Shown here: positions 45,538 through 53,244 of the stretch, one piece after another
Layout of the letters: each line of letters opens with the position of its first letter
How positions within the stretch are numbered: the stretch's first letter is position 1
Source: Bradyrhizobium cosmicum
Lineage (GTDB): Bacteria > Pseudomonadota > Alphaproteobacteria > Rhizobiales > Xanthobacteraceae
DNA: 64,000 nucleotides
NCBI RefSeq assembly: GCF_007290395.2
Contig: NZ_CP041656.2
Location: 7,207,216 to 7,271,215 of the forward strand
Reading direction: 5' to 3'
Program-made: the position numbers and the translations under genes
The notes under the pieces: generated by a model
What the model saw: the letters and a program-made list of their open reading frames with translations, nothing else
Database searches by the model: none
Told to the model about the DNA's origin: nothing

Positions 45538-46080
45538 TCAGCGAGATGACGACTGGCGCGACAGGCTCTTCGCGAAATGGACCGACTGCCAGTCGCCGAG
45601 CCCGGTATCCGCAAACCCCGCTTTCTTCGCAAGACCGCGCATCTCCGCATTCACCCGGGCCGTCTCGGCGGCAATCATCCCGTGACCGAGATCGCTTGCG
45701 CGCATCTCCATCGCCATCATCATCTGCAAGCCGAGGCCCCTGCGCTGAAAGACATCGGCGACGGAGATGGCGAATTCGCCTTGCCGTGCGGCCGCGTCGT
45801 AGACGTAGAGCGTCTCACCTATGATCGTGCCATGCCCGCCCTGCCTGAGCTCGGCCAGCAAGGTGAAATGATCGGGATGGCCGGCCCTGGCGACGCATTC
45901 TGCCGCAACCATTGCGACGTCCGTCCGCGCGCCCATGAAGCGCTTGTTGCGCGTCGTCGTGGAAAGGCCCGTGAAATAGATCGAGAGGCTCTCGACGTCG
46001 GAGGCATCGGCGGCCCTGATGCAGACCGCGCCCTTGGCCAGGTCCAGCTCGGCAACGGCATCCAAAAATAGCTGTGACAT
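45538..46080 (-). CDS. GNAT family N-acetyltransferase
   Basis: This 180-residue protein has the GNAT fold: VCIRAADASDVESLSIYFTGLS at the N-terminus, EFAISVADVFQRRGLGLQMMMAMEMRA carrying the Q/RxxGxG/A acetyl-CoA loop (QRRGLG), and MIAAETARVNAEMRGLAKKAGF at the end. The TTTRNKRFMG segment resembles the GNAT modules fused to acyl-CoA synthetase-type lysine acetylases, but here it stands alone. The start is the ATG at 46080. It is upstream of the cNMP-domain gene on the same strand, 56 bases away, and the two may form one transcript. Confidence 0.87.
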   Translation of the reverse strand: MSQLFLDAVAELDLAKGAVCIRAADASDVESLSIYFTGLSTTTRNKRFMGARTDVAMVAAECVARAGHPDHFTLLAELRQGGHGTIIGETLYVYDAAARQGEFAISVADVFQRRGLGLQMMMAMEMRASDLGHGMIAAETARVNAEMRGLAKKAGFADTGLGDWQSVHFAKSLSRQSSSR

Positions 46081-46201
46081 GCGCGACGCCCTCGGCAGGT
46101 TGCGTTGAACGCACACCTAGCCGAGGCCGCGCGGGGGCCGCTTGGACATTGCCGCCAATCACGCGGCTGAAAACGAACAGCCGATCGCTCCGTGCCGTGC
46201 G

Positions 46202-46942
46202 TCACACACGGGAGAGTGAGGGCACCTCGTCCGGCATGATCGCCTGAAGGCCGCCGAAGCGGCGCTCGCGGCCGTGGAAGGAGGCCAAGGCGGCGGCAAG
46301 ATCGGCCGCGTCGAATTCGGGCCACATCCGCTCGGTGAAATGCAACTCGGCATAAGCGCCTTCCCAGAGCAGGAAGTCCGACAGCCGCTTCTCGCCCGAG
46401 GTGCGGATGATGAGATCGACGTCGCGAAGGCCGGCCTCGCCGGTGACAAGTTGCGAGAAAGCTTCTCGCGTGAGGCTCGTCAGTGCTGCCGCCTTTGCAG
46501 CCGCGTTGAGGATGGCGTCACGCGCGGAATAGTCGACGGCAATACGCAGATGAAGCGTGCTGCCGCCGGCTGTGGCATCTTCGGCGCGCGCGATCGCATT
46601 GGCGATGCCGTCGGGCAGGCGGTCGCGGCGGCCGATCACGGTGAGGCGCACGCCGTTCTTGACCAGACTCTGCACCTCGTTGGCGAGATAGAAGCGCAGA
46701 AGCGTCATCAGCGCGGCGACCTCGGCTTTCGGCCGGCGCCAATTGTCGGTGGAGAAGGCATAAAGCGTCAGCGTGCCGATGCCCTGCCTGGGCGCGGCCT
46801 CGACGATGCGCCTGATCGCCTCGACGCCGGCCTCGTGGCCGCGCAGGCGGGACAGGCCGCGCCGCGTCGCCCAGCGTCCGTTGCCGTCCATGATGATGCC
46901 GACGTGAAGCTTGTCGTCGCGAGGCGCAAGGTCGCTTTGCAT
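46202..46942 (-). CDS. uppS: UppS-like cis-prenyltransferase (polyprenyl diphosphate synthase)
   Basis: This 246-residue cytoplasmic enzyme condenses isopentenyl diphosphates into a long cis-polyprenyl diphosphate. The signature [14 protein letters not shown] holds the catalytic aspartate; [40 protein letters not shown] and the tail [10 protein letters not shown] are typical. It is not in the usual cdsA-dxr context, so it is probably a second copy with a special role. The ATG at 46942 follows GGAG by eight bases, and the ATG itself lies inside a perfect palindrome shared with the operon promoter. Confidence 0.9.
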   Translation of the reverse strand: MQSDLAPRDDKLHVGIIMDGNGRWATRRGLSRLRGHEAGVEAIRRIVEAAPRQGIGTLTLYAFSTDNWRRPKAEVAALMTLLRFYLANEVQSLVKNGVRLTVIGRRDRLPDGIANAIARAEDATAGGSTLHLRIAVDYSARDAILNAAAKAAALTSLTREAFSQLVTGEAGLRDVDLIIRTSGEKRLSDFLLWEGAYAELHFTERMWPEFDAADLAAALASFHGRERRFGGLQAIMPDEVPSLSRV

Positions 46943-46950
46943 TGCAAAGT
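46934..46950. promoter_or_regulatory. Palindromic operator at the uppS start
   Basis: The 17 bases GCTTTGCATTGCAAAGT contain perfect seven-base arms CTTTGCA/TGCAAAG around a central T. The uppS ATG (46942-46940) lies at its centre. Related sites occur at 48001-48034. Confidence 0.6.
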
Positions 46951-46969
46951 CTCCGGTCAAAAAGGGGGA

Positions 46970-47344
46970 TCAGGTCGAGACGATGCCGAGACGGCCGAGC
47001 GGCGGCGCCTCACGGCCGGCCGCCTTGGCGGCGTCGCGCACCAGGCGCTCGAGCACGGTGAGATAGTCGAGGAAACGGCGGCGGCCGGCCTTGGTCAGGC
47101 GGCAGGTGGTATGCGGGCGATTGCCCTCATAGCCCTTGGTCACCTCGACGAGCCCGGCTTCCTGGAGCACGGCCAGATGCCGGCTGAGATTGCCGTCGGT
47201 GAGGCCGCAGAGCTGCTTGAGATCGGCGAACGCCAGACCCTTGGGATGCGCCATCAGCGAGGTCAGAAGCCCGAGCCTCGCCTTCTCGTGGATCACGCGG
47301 TCGAGCCCTTCATAGGAGAACGGCGCGCTGTCAGTCTTCGGCAT
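46970..47344 (-). CDS. Winged-helix transcriptional regulator
   Basis: This is a 124-residue DNA-binding protein of the small ArsR/MarR-like winged-helix group. The HTH is LAFADLKQLCGLTDGNLSRHLAVLQEAGLVEVTKG and the wing is NRPHTTCRLTKAGRRRFLDYL. There is no separate ligand domain and no cysteine metal site. Of two adjacent ATGs, the second (47344) has the better six-base spacing from GGAG. It overlaps the end of the membrane-protein gene by 14 bases and precedes uppS by 27 bases, so the three form one operon. It probably binds the palindromes in this operon. Confidence 0.87.
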   Translation of the reverse strand: MPKTDSAPFSYEGLDRVIHEKARLGLLTSLMAHPKGLAFADLKQLCGLTDGNLSRHLAVLQEAGLVEVTKGYEGNRPHTTCRLTKAGRRRFLDYLTVLERLVRDAAKAAGREAPPLGRLGIVST

Positions 47345-47948
47345 CATGGTCTCCGGACGCGAAATACAGAATGCCCGCCATGACCGACTGCCCGATCACG
47401 AAGGGCAGTCCCATGGTCCAGGGCGAGAGCGTGTGGGTCCGGCTCGCGAGCAGAACGACCGCGAAGCCGGACAGGAAATACCAAGCTCCCGCGAGCGCGA
47501 CGCTGCGCGGCAGCGAGCGGACGGAGGCGAAGATGCCGAGCGACACCAGGATCTGCCACAGGCCGGGCAAGAGCCACAGCGTCTCGCTGGCGAACTTCCA
47601 CATCACCACCGCGAGCAGCACGCCGGCGACGCCGGCGGGAAGGAATTGCTCGACCGCCTGGTGGATCATGGCGTCGGCGAGACCGGAATGATGGCGGCGC
47701 GACCGCGCACGCATCTCGATGCCGATCATCAGGCCGGAGAGCGCGGCCGCCATGAACCAGCCCAGGAAGAAGGCGAGCGGCTCGCCGGTAGGGTCACCGA
47801 GCAGCCAGAATTGCAAGATCGCGGTGAAAAGCGCGACGGCGCCGGTCGCGGCCATCGTGGCCGGGCCATAGCCGCGGAACGCCGTACCCGCCGCGATCTG
47901 GCTGCGGATCTCCACGATATCAGCCAGTGCCTTGTCGAGATCGCGCAT
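47331..47948 (-). CDS. Six-span membrane protein of the uppS operon
   Basis: This is a 205-residue integral membrane protein that I do not recognise by function. A cytoplasmic N-terminal helix (MRDLDKALADIVEIRSQIAAG) precedes about six hydrophobic spans, from MAATGAVALFTAILQFWLL to VIGQSVMAGILYFA. I start it at the ATG at 47948. A frame opening at 48077 would read straight through a good promoter and tandem operators at 48001-48042. It is the first gene of the operon with the regulator and the UppS-like enzyme. Confidence 0.75.
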   Translation of the reverse strand: MRDLDKALADIVEIRSQIAAGTAFRGYGPATMAATGAVALFTAILQFWLLGDPTGEPLAFFLGWFMAAALSGLMIGIEMRARSRRHHSGLADAMIHQAVEQFLPAGVAGVLLAVVMWKFASETLWLLPGLWQILVSLGIFASVRSLPRSVALAGAWYFLSGFAVVLLASRTHTLSPWTMGLPFVIGQSVMAGILYFASGDHDAED

Positions 47949-48000
47949 CGGCAACGCCAAAGCCTCGCTCCGCCCTTGAAGTGCGGGGTCAAGCCCCGTT

Positions 48001-48042
48001 ACTTTGTATTGCAAAGTATATAGCAATGCAAAGTAAAGGCAA
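48001..48042 (-). promoter_or_regulatory. Promoter with tandem 17-bp operators for the uppS operon
   Basis: On the minus strand TTGCCT (48042-48037) and TATACT (48020-48015) are separated by 16 bases, a sigma70-type promoter. A near-perfect palindrome ACTTTGTATTGCAAAGT fills 48001-48017, and a half-degenerate copy with an intact TGCAAAGT arm abuts it at 48018-48034. Both overlap the -10 region or spacer, as repressor sites would. Confidence 0.65.
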
Positions 48043-48139
48043 GCAGTCATCGCGAGGTGCCCCGATCGGATGAACAACTGACGGTTGCGTCTCCCGTCCC
48101 CGCGCGGATAAGATAGCGCAAAAGCGTTTCGGGGGAAGT

Positions 48140-49384
48140 ATGTGGCTTAGATCTTTTGTCGTGGCGTCTGTCTTGCATGTGATGCTCGCCGGGTTTGCAA
48201 ATGCGGCGGGGCCTTTCGGTACCATCCGCGTCGGCAACTGGAACGGGGGCGCCTATTCCAATGATTCGACCGGCGGATTTTCTCACTGCGCCGCCAGCAC
48301 GCCTTACGCCAACGGCGTCACCTTGCTTGTTGGCCAGGATGCAAACAATTCGTGGCTGCTCGGCTTTGCAAATCCCGCATTTCGTTTCAAGAAGGGCGAG
48401 AACCTAACGATCGACGTGACCTTCGACGGCCAGGCCGAGGTAAGACTCTTCGCGACTGCATTTTCCGATGTCATGGTTTCGGCGGTTCTGCCCACCAACG
48501 TCGCTCGCGCACTCCAGAAGGCGAGCCTGATGGTTGCGGTGGCGAGAGGCACGCCCTTTCAATTCAGCCTGACATCAACTGCCCCTTTGGTAGCCGCGAT
48601 TACCAATTGTGTGACCAGAGTCAAAGCCGACGGCCTGGACAAGGCCGGCGATTTCACAAAGGTTGCCGCCAAGCCGCAGGAGACGCCGGACAAGCCGCCG
48701 TCACCAACGGCCGGCAAGCCCGCCCGGGCCAGAACCGGCACCGGCTTCGTGGTCAGCGCCAACGGGCACGTCGTCACCAACAATCATGTGATCGACGGCT
48801 GTGTCGGCGACATCAAGGGTAACCTCACCGGCGAAGCGGCCATGGTGTTGCGCGTCGTGTCGAGCGACGCGAACAACGACCTCGCTCTGTTGCAGGCGCC
48901 ATCGACGGCGACATTCAAGGACTTTGCGCGGATTCGCGACCGCTCGCTCCGCTCCGGCGATTCCGTCATCGCGATCGGCTTTCCCTTCCATGGCTGGCTC
49001 ACGTCGGACTTCACCGTGACGACCGGTATCGCGAGCTCGCTCAGCGGCATGCGCAACGACACGCGTTTCCTGCAAATCAGCGCGCCGGTGCAGCCCGGCA
49101 ATAGCGGCGGCCCGCTGTTCGACACCACCGGGCAGATCGTGGGCGTGGTCACCGCTAAGATCCCCGCACTGCGCATCGCCGCAGCGACCGGCACCATTCC
49201 GGAGAACATCAACTTCGCCATCAAGACCGGCATGCTGCGCGACTTCCTCGACAATTCCGTGGTGCCCTACCAGACCGCGGAACCGAAGGGCGAGCTCAAG
49301 ACCACCGACATCGCCGGCAACGCGCGGCCGTATACGATGCTGATCTCGTGCAACGGCACGGAGCAAGCCGACGCGAAGCGGTGA
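48140..49384 (+). CDS. Secreted trypsin-like serine protease (S1C-like)
   Basis: This 414-residue exported protein has a signal peptide ending near GFANA. Residues 25-160 form a domain I do not recognise, with a two-cysteine pattern (SHCAAS, TNCVTR) and NGVTLLVGQDANNSWLLGF. After a proline-rich linker comes a DegP/HtrA-like protease core with His in TNNHVIDG, Asp in NNDLALLQ and Ser in PGNSGGPLFD. No PDZ domain follows; the tail ends at a short cysteine-containing segment. GGGGGAAG precedes the ATG. Confidence 0.88.
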   Translation: MWLRSFVVASVLHVMLAGFANAAGPFGTIRVGNWNGGAYSNDSTGGFSHCAASTPYANGVTLLVGQDANNSWLLGFANPAFRFKKGENLTIDVTFDGQAEVRLFATAFSDVMVSAVLPTNVARALQKASLMVAVARGTPFQFSLTSTAPLVAAITNCVTRVKADGLDKAGDFTKVAAKPQETPDKPPSPTAGKPARARTGTGFVVSANGHVVTNNHVIDGCVGDIKGNLTGEAAMVLRVVSSDANNDLALLQAPSTATFKDFARIRDRSLRSGDSVIAIGFPFHGWLTSDFTVTTGIASSLSGMRNDTRFLQISAPVQPGNSGGPLFDTTGQIVGVVTAKIPALRIAAATGTIPENINFAIKTGMLRDFLDNSVVPYQTAEPKGELKTTDIAGNARPYTMLISCNGTEQADAKR

Positions 49385-49423
49385 GGCATCGGAAGCAAAG
49401 CAAGCAGCCGCACTAACACCGTC

Positions 49424-49520
49424 GTCATTCGCCGCGAAGGCGGGGAATCCTTACGCCGCGGCACCTCGGTCAATCACTGCTGTCGGCGTACTGGATCGCC
49501 CGGTCGAGCCGGGCGATGAC
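49424..49520. repeat. GTCAT...ATGAC repeat, GTACTGGATC type, copy 1
   Basis: The element begins GTCATTCGCCGCGAAGGCGGGG and ends with GTACTGGATCGCCCGG before GGGCGATGAC. A second copy in the opposite orientation is at 54561-54660; both keep GTACTGGATC near one end. Confidence 0.75.
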
Positions 49521-49535
49521 AGCTGTATGCCGCAA

Positions 49536-49814
49536 CTAGTACGGAGCGACCGGCCGCGTGCGGCGCTGCGTGCGCGGTTGCGGCCTCGGCGCCTGCCCGT
49601 AGGCAAATAGCGGATTGGGTCCGCAGAACAGCAGCCGCCCGGACACGCTGGCCTGGCATTGTTCATAGGTGCTGTAGGCGCATTCGCCGGGATAATCATA
49701 TTCACCGCCCTGGGCGCACCAGGGATAGTCGCGCGCCGCGGCGGGCGTGGCGGTGACGAAACCGGCAAGGACCGTTGCGCCAAGGGTCAGCAGCGCCAAA
49801 TGCGTCTTGCGCAT
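49536..49814 (-). CDS. DUF3551 domain-containing small secreted protein
   Basis: This 92-residue exported protein belongs to a family abundant in Bradyrhizobium, with no known function. The signal peptide (MRKTHLALLTLGATVLAGFVTATPAAA) is followed by the family core DYPWCAQGGEYDYPGECAYSTYEQCQASVSG with its paired cysteines, and a basic proline-rich tail. The ATG at 49814 follows GAGGAG by eight bases; an in-frame start at 49880 would bury the signal peptide. Confidence 0.88.
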   Translation of the reverse strand: MRKTHLALLTLGATVLAGFVTATPAAARDYPWCAQGGEYDYPGECAYSTYEQCQASVSGRLLFCGPNPLFAYGQAPRPQPRTQRRTRPVAPY

Positions 49815-49911
49815 GATCCCAACTCCTCTGTTCACGGCGTCAGATACGGCGCCATCTATCATCAGGTTTCGCGGTGCCATTTTATTCCGGATCGACGCCG
49901 CCGACCACTCA

Positions 49912-49940
49912 AGAAAAAAGCCCTGCCGGACGGCAGGGCT
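49912..49940 (-). terminator. Intrinsic terminator of the TctC-type gene
   Basis: On the minus strand the nine-base arms AGCCCTGCC/GGCAGGGCT enclose a four-base loop and are followed by TTTTTTCTT. It lies 25 bases past the stop codon at 49965. Confidence 0.88.
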
Positions 49941-49964
49941 CCATTCCTCACGATCACAAGACCG

Positions 49965-50939
49965 CTACTCGACCTTCAGGCCGGCGAACTCGACGACCTT
50001 CTTCCATTTCGCGGTTTCGGCCTCGACCTCCTTGCCGAACGCCTCCGGCGTCAGCACCAGCGGATCGCCGCCGAGCTCGACCAGGCGCTTGGTCATGTCG
50101 GGCTCCTTCATCAGCGTGTTGATCTCGCTGTTGAGCTTGGCGATCATGTCCTTGGGCATGTTCTTCGGCCCACCGATACCGAACAGTGCGCTCGCCTCGT
50201 AATCCTTCACGGTCTCGCCGATCGCGGGCACGTCGGGCAGCTGCGGCGAGCGCTGTGCCGTGGTGACGCCGAGCGCGCGAAGCGCGCCCGAGCGGATGTG
50301 CTGGATGATCGAGGGCATGTTGTCGAAGATCACCTGCACCTGACCACCCAGCATGTCGGTGATCGCGAGCGCCGCGCCGCGATAGGGCACGTGCTGCATC
50401 TTGCAGCCGGTCATCGCCATGAACATCTCCCCGGACAGATGCACCGAGGTGCCGTTGCCGGACGAGGCCATGTTCACCTTGCCCGGATTGGCCTTCACGT
50501 ACTCGATGAACTCGGCGACGGTCTTGGCCGGAACGTCCTTGTTGACGGTCATCACGTTCGGCACGCGCTGGAAGCCGGCGATCGGCGCAATGTCGCGGAC
50601 GAAGTTGAACTTGAGGTTCGCGTAGAGCGTGGCGTTGATGTAGTTGGCGGGATTGACCAGCAGGACGGTGTAGCCATCAGGCTCGGCGTTCACGACGGAT
50701 TCGGTGCCGATATTGTTGCCGGCGCCCGGCTTGTTCTCGACAATGAATTGCTGACCGAGTCGCTCCGACAGCCGCTGGCCGATCAGGCGCGCGAGAATGT
50801 CGGTGGCACCGCCCGGCGGGTAGCCGACCACGAACTTCACCGGCCGGGACGGATAGTCGGCGGCAAAGGCTTTCGACAGCGGACTGGCTGCAAGAGGCGT
50901 GGCGGCAAGCAGGCCCAGTGCGGAACGGCGAGTGATCAT
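49965..50939 (-). CDS. TctC/Bug-family tripartite tricarboxylate transporter substrate-binding protein
   Basis: This 324-residue periplasmic binding protein has a signal peptide (ITRRSALGLLAATPLAASPLSKAFA, twin-arginine-like) and the family start DYPSRPVKFVVGYPPGGATDILARLI. VNPANYINATLYANL and the conserved TSVHLSGEMFMAMTG follow. The TctA/TctB membrane subunits are not nearby, as is common for the expanded Bug family, so the ligand (an organic acid or similar) is unknown. The ATG at 50939 is used; the frame upstream crosses the opposite-strand VOC gene. Confidence 0.93.
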   Translation of the reverse strand: MITRRSALGLLAATPLAASPLSKAFAADYPSRPVKFVVGYPPGGATDILARLIGQRLSERLGQQFIVENKPGAGNNIGTESVVNAEPDGYTVLLVNPANYINATLYANLKFNFVRDIAPIAGFQRVPNVMTVNKDVPAKTVAEFIEYVKANPGKVNMASSGNGTSVHLSGEMFMAMTGCKMQHVPYRGAALAITDMLGGQVQVIFDNMPSIIQHIRSGALRALGVTTAQRSPQLPDVPAIGETVKDYEASALFGIGGPKNMPKDMIAKLNSEINTLMKEPDMTKRLVELGGDPLVLTPEAFGKEVEAETAKWKKVVEFAGLKVE

Positions 50940-51065
50940 ATGGAGGGTTCTCCCAACGTGTTGTTCTTGAAGGCCGGATAACTTGAAAGTGTCGTCGGCG
51001 CGGTTGTAACAAAGCTTGCCGCAGGCGGAAAGTGCGCGAGGCGCATCACGACGAAAGGATAAGGC

Positions 51066-51477
51066 ATGCCGGTCAAGGTCGAAGCCCTCGATCATCTCGT
51101 GATCAACGTCGCTGACGTCGCGGTGACCGCCGAGTGGTATCGGCGAGATTCTCGGCATGGAAGTCAAGGTGTTCGACCCCGGCGGCGGCAAAGCGCCGCG
51201 GACTTCTCTCCAATTCGGTAACCAGAAGATCAACGTCCGGCCGCGCGATGCCGACAAGGTGGAGTGGTTCACCGCTGATCACCAGACCGCCGGCAGCGAG
51301 GATCTGTGCTTCCTCACCTCCGCCACACCCGACGAGGTGGTGGCGCATTTGCAGGCACATGGCGTCGCGATCGAGGAAGGCCCGGTTCCCAAGCAGGGCG
51401 CGCGCGGCACGCTGCGCTCGGTTTATTGCCGGGATCCGGATGGGAGCTTGATCGAGATTTCGTCGTACGAGGATTGA
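51066..51477 (+). pseudogene. VOC/glyoxalase-family protein gene with a frameshift
   Basis: The reading frame from the ATG at 51066 gives MPVKVEALDHLVINVADVAVTAEWY, a typical VOC N-terminus with metal-ligand histidine. The protein then needs to continue ILGMEVKVFDPGGGKAPR, which is in the next frame. Seven bases (CGGCGAG, 51141-51147) stand where six are expected, and without correction translation stops at 51219. The second part is intact to EISSYED at 51477, with metal-ligand region SVYCRDPDG. It is either a recent pseudogene or a sequencing error. Confidence 0.85.
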
Positions 51478-51503
51478 GGCCGGCTATCACGGCACGCTCT
51501 GTC

Positions 51504-51532
51504 GTCATGCCCGGGCTCGTCCCGGCCATGAC
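51504..51532. repeat. Short GTCAT...ATGAC palindrome
   Basis: Only the outer arms GTCATGCCCGGG and CCCGGCCATGAC remain, giving a single 29-base hairpin of the CCCGGGC repeat type. Confidence 0.65.
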
Positions 51533-51663
51533 GGAGCAGAGAGAGTACGTGCTAAGCGGCATACCTCCTCCCCCCCGATTTGCGCCCCGCGTCATCCGGT
51601 GGCAGGAAGACGCAATAATCAAAAGGCAGCCGCCGACAAGATGCAGGCTGCACGGGAGGAAAC

Positions 51664-53244
51664 ATGCCACGTCAACAGAGTTCAGCCGGAATCGTGGGCC
51701 CGTTCGATGGGCTCGACGTGCCCTGGCTGCTGAAGATGCGTGCCGAGGTGCGCAGCTCGCATCCGTTCCTGATCTGGGCGCCGTTCGACGCGCCGGCGCG
51801 GCGCTGGAGCTATGGCGAGTTTCACGAGCGGGTCGGCGCGCTCGCGGCAGGGCTCGCCAAGCGCGGCGTGAAGCCCGGCGAGTATGTGCTGATCCATCTC
51901 GACAATTGCATCGAGGCGCTGCTGGCCTGGTTTGCCTGCGTCGAGTGCGGGGCCATCGCGGTCACCACCAACACCCGCTCGGCGCCGGTCGAGATCGAAT
52001 ATTTCGCCGATCATTGCGGCGCTGTCGCGGCGATCACGCAGCCGGCCCATGCGGAGATCGTCGCGCAGAACTGCCGCAGCATTCGCTGGATGGCGGTGAC
52101 GTCGCACGATGCCGGCGCTGCGCCTGCACAATCCGTCCCACGCGGCGACAGCTTTGAATCGCTGTTCGCCGACAGCGCGGACCGGCCGCAGCGGGCGACC
52201 GATCCGCTCGCGCCATGCAGCGTGCAATACACGTCAGGCACGACGTCGCGGCCGAAGGCGGTGCTCTGGACCCATGCCAACGCGCTGTGGGGCGCCAAGA
52301 TCAACGCCGCGCATGAGGATTTGCACGCGAGCGACGTGCACCAGACCTATCTGCCGCTGTTCCACACCAATGCGCTGGCCTATTCCATGCTGGCGACGCT
52401 GTGGGTCGGCGCCACCTGCGTGATCCAGCCGCGCTTCTCGGCGAGCCGGTTTTGGGGTGTCGCGCGCGAGCACGGCTCGACCTGGACGTCGACCATTCCG
52501 TTCTGCATGAAGGCGCTGCTCGAGCAGGAGATTCCGAGGGATCACAAATTCCGCCTGTGGGGCACCGCCATCAACGAGCCACCGGCCTTTGCTGCCTTCG
52601 GCGTCAAGATGATCGGCTGGTGGGGCATGACCGAGACCATCACCCACGGCATCGTCGGCGAGGTCGACCAGCCCAACATCCCGATGTCGATCGGCCGCGC
52701 CGCACCGGAATATCAGATCCGCATCACCGACGACGACGGGCGGCCGACCGAGGTCGGCGGCACCGGCAATCTCTCGATCAAGGGCATCCCCGGCCTGTCG
52801 CTGTTCGCCGAATATCTGCACAACGAGAAGGCGACGCGCGAGAGTTTCGACGAGCACGGATTCTTCCTCACCGGCGACCGCGTCGAGCGTCTGACGAATG
52901 GCTTCATCAGGTTCGGCGACCGCGCCAAGGACATGCTGAAGGTCGGCGGCGAGAACGTCGCGGCCTCCGAGATCGAGCAGGTGATCGCTGTTGTGCCCGG
53001 CGTGCGCGAGGCCGCGGTGGTGGCGAAGAAGCATCCGATGCTGGACGAAGTGCCGGTCGTCTTCATCATCCCGCACGGCGGGGTCGCGGGCGCTGCGCCC
53101 GACCTTCATGACAGCGTGATGGCCGCCTGCCGCAAGGGCCTTGCCGACTTCAAGGTGCCGCGCGAGGTGAGATTCGTCGACGACATGCCGCGTTCGACGC
53201 TGGAGAAGGTGGCGAAGGCGGAGCTACGGAAGATGGTGGGGTGA
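51664..53244 (+). CDS. AMP-binding acyl-CoA ligase family protein
   Basis: This 526-residue ANL-superfamily enzyme adenylates a carboxylic acid and probably ligates CoA. The A3 motif is YTSGTTSRPKAV, A5 is GWWGMTET, A7-A8 is FFLTGDRVERL...FIRFGDRAKDMLKVGGENVAASEIE and the C-terminal lysine is in RSTLEKVAK. The A3 signature has serine instead of the usual glycine before RPK. GGGAGGAA precedes the ATG. No thioesterase or dehydrogenase is adjacent, so the acid is unknown; the sequence resembles CaiC-like ligases. Confidence 0.9.
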   Translation: MPRQQSSAGIVGPFDGLDVPWLLKMRAEVRSSHPFLIWAPFDAPARRWSYGEFHERVGALAAGLAKRGVKPGEYVLIHLDNCIEALLAWFACVECGAIAVTTNTRSAPVEIEYFADHCGAVAAITQPAHAEIVAQNCRSIRWMAVTSHDAGAAPAQSVPRGDSFESLFADSADRPQRATDPLAPCSVQYTSGTTSRPKAVLWTHANALWGAKINAAHEDLHASDVHQTYLPLFHTNALAYSMLATLWVGATCVIQPRFSASRFWGVAREHGSTWTSTIPFCMKALLEQEIPRDHKFRLWGTAINEPPAFAAFGVKMIGWWGMTETITHGIVGEVDQPNIPMSIGRAAPEYQIRITDDDGRPTEVGGTGNLSIKGIPGLSLFAEYLHNEKATRESFDEHGFFLTGDRVERLTNGFIRFGDRAKDMLKVGGENVAASEIEQVIAVVPGVREAAVVAKKHPMLDEVPVVFIIPHGGVAGAAPDLHDSVMAACRKGLADFKVPREVRFVDDMPRSTLEKVAKAELRKMVG

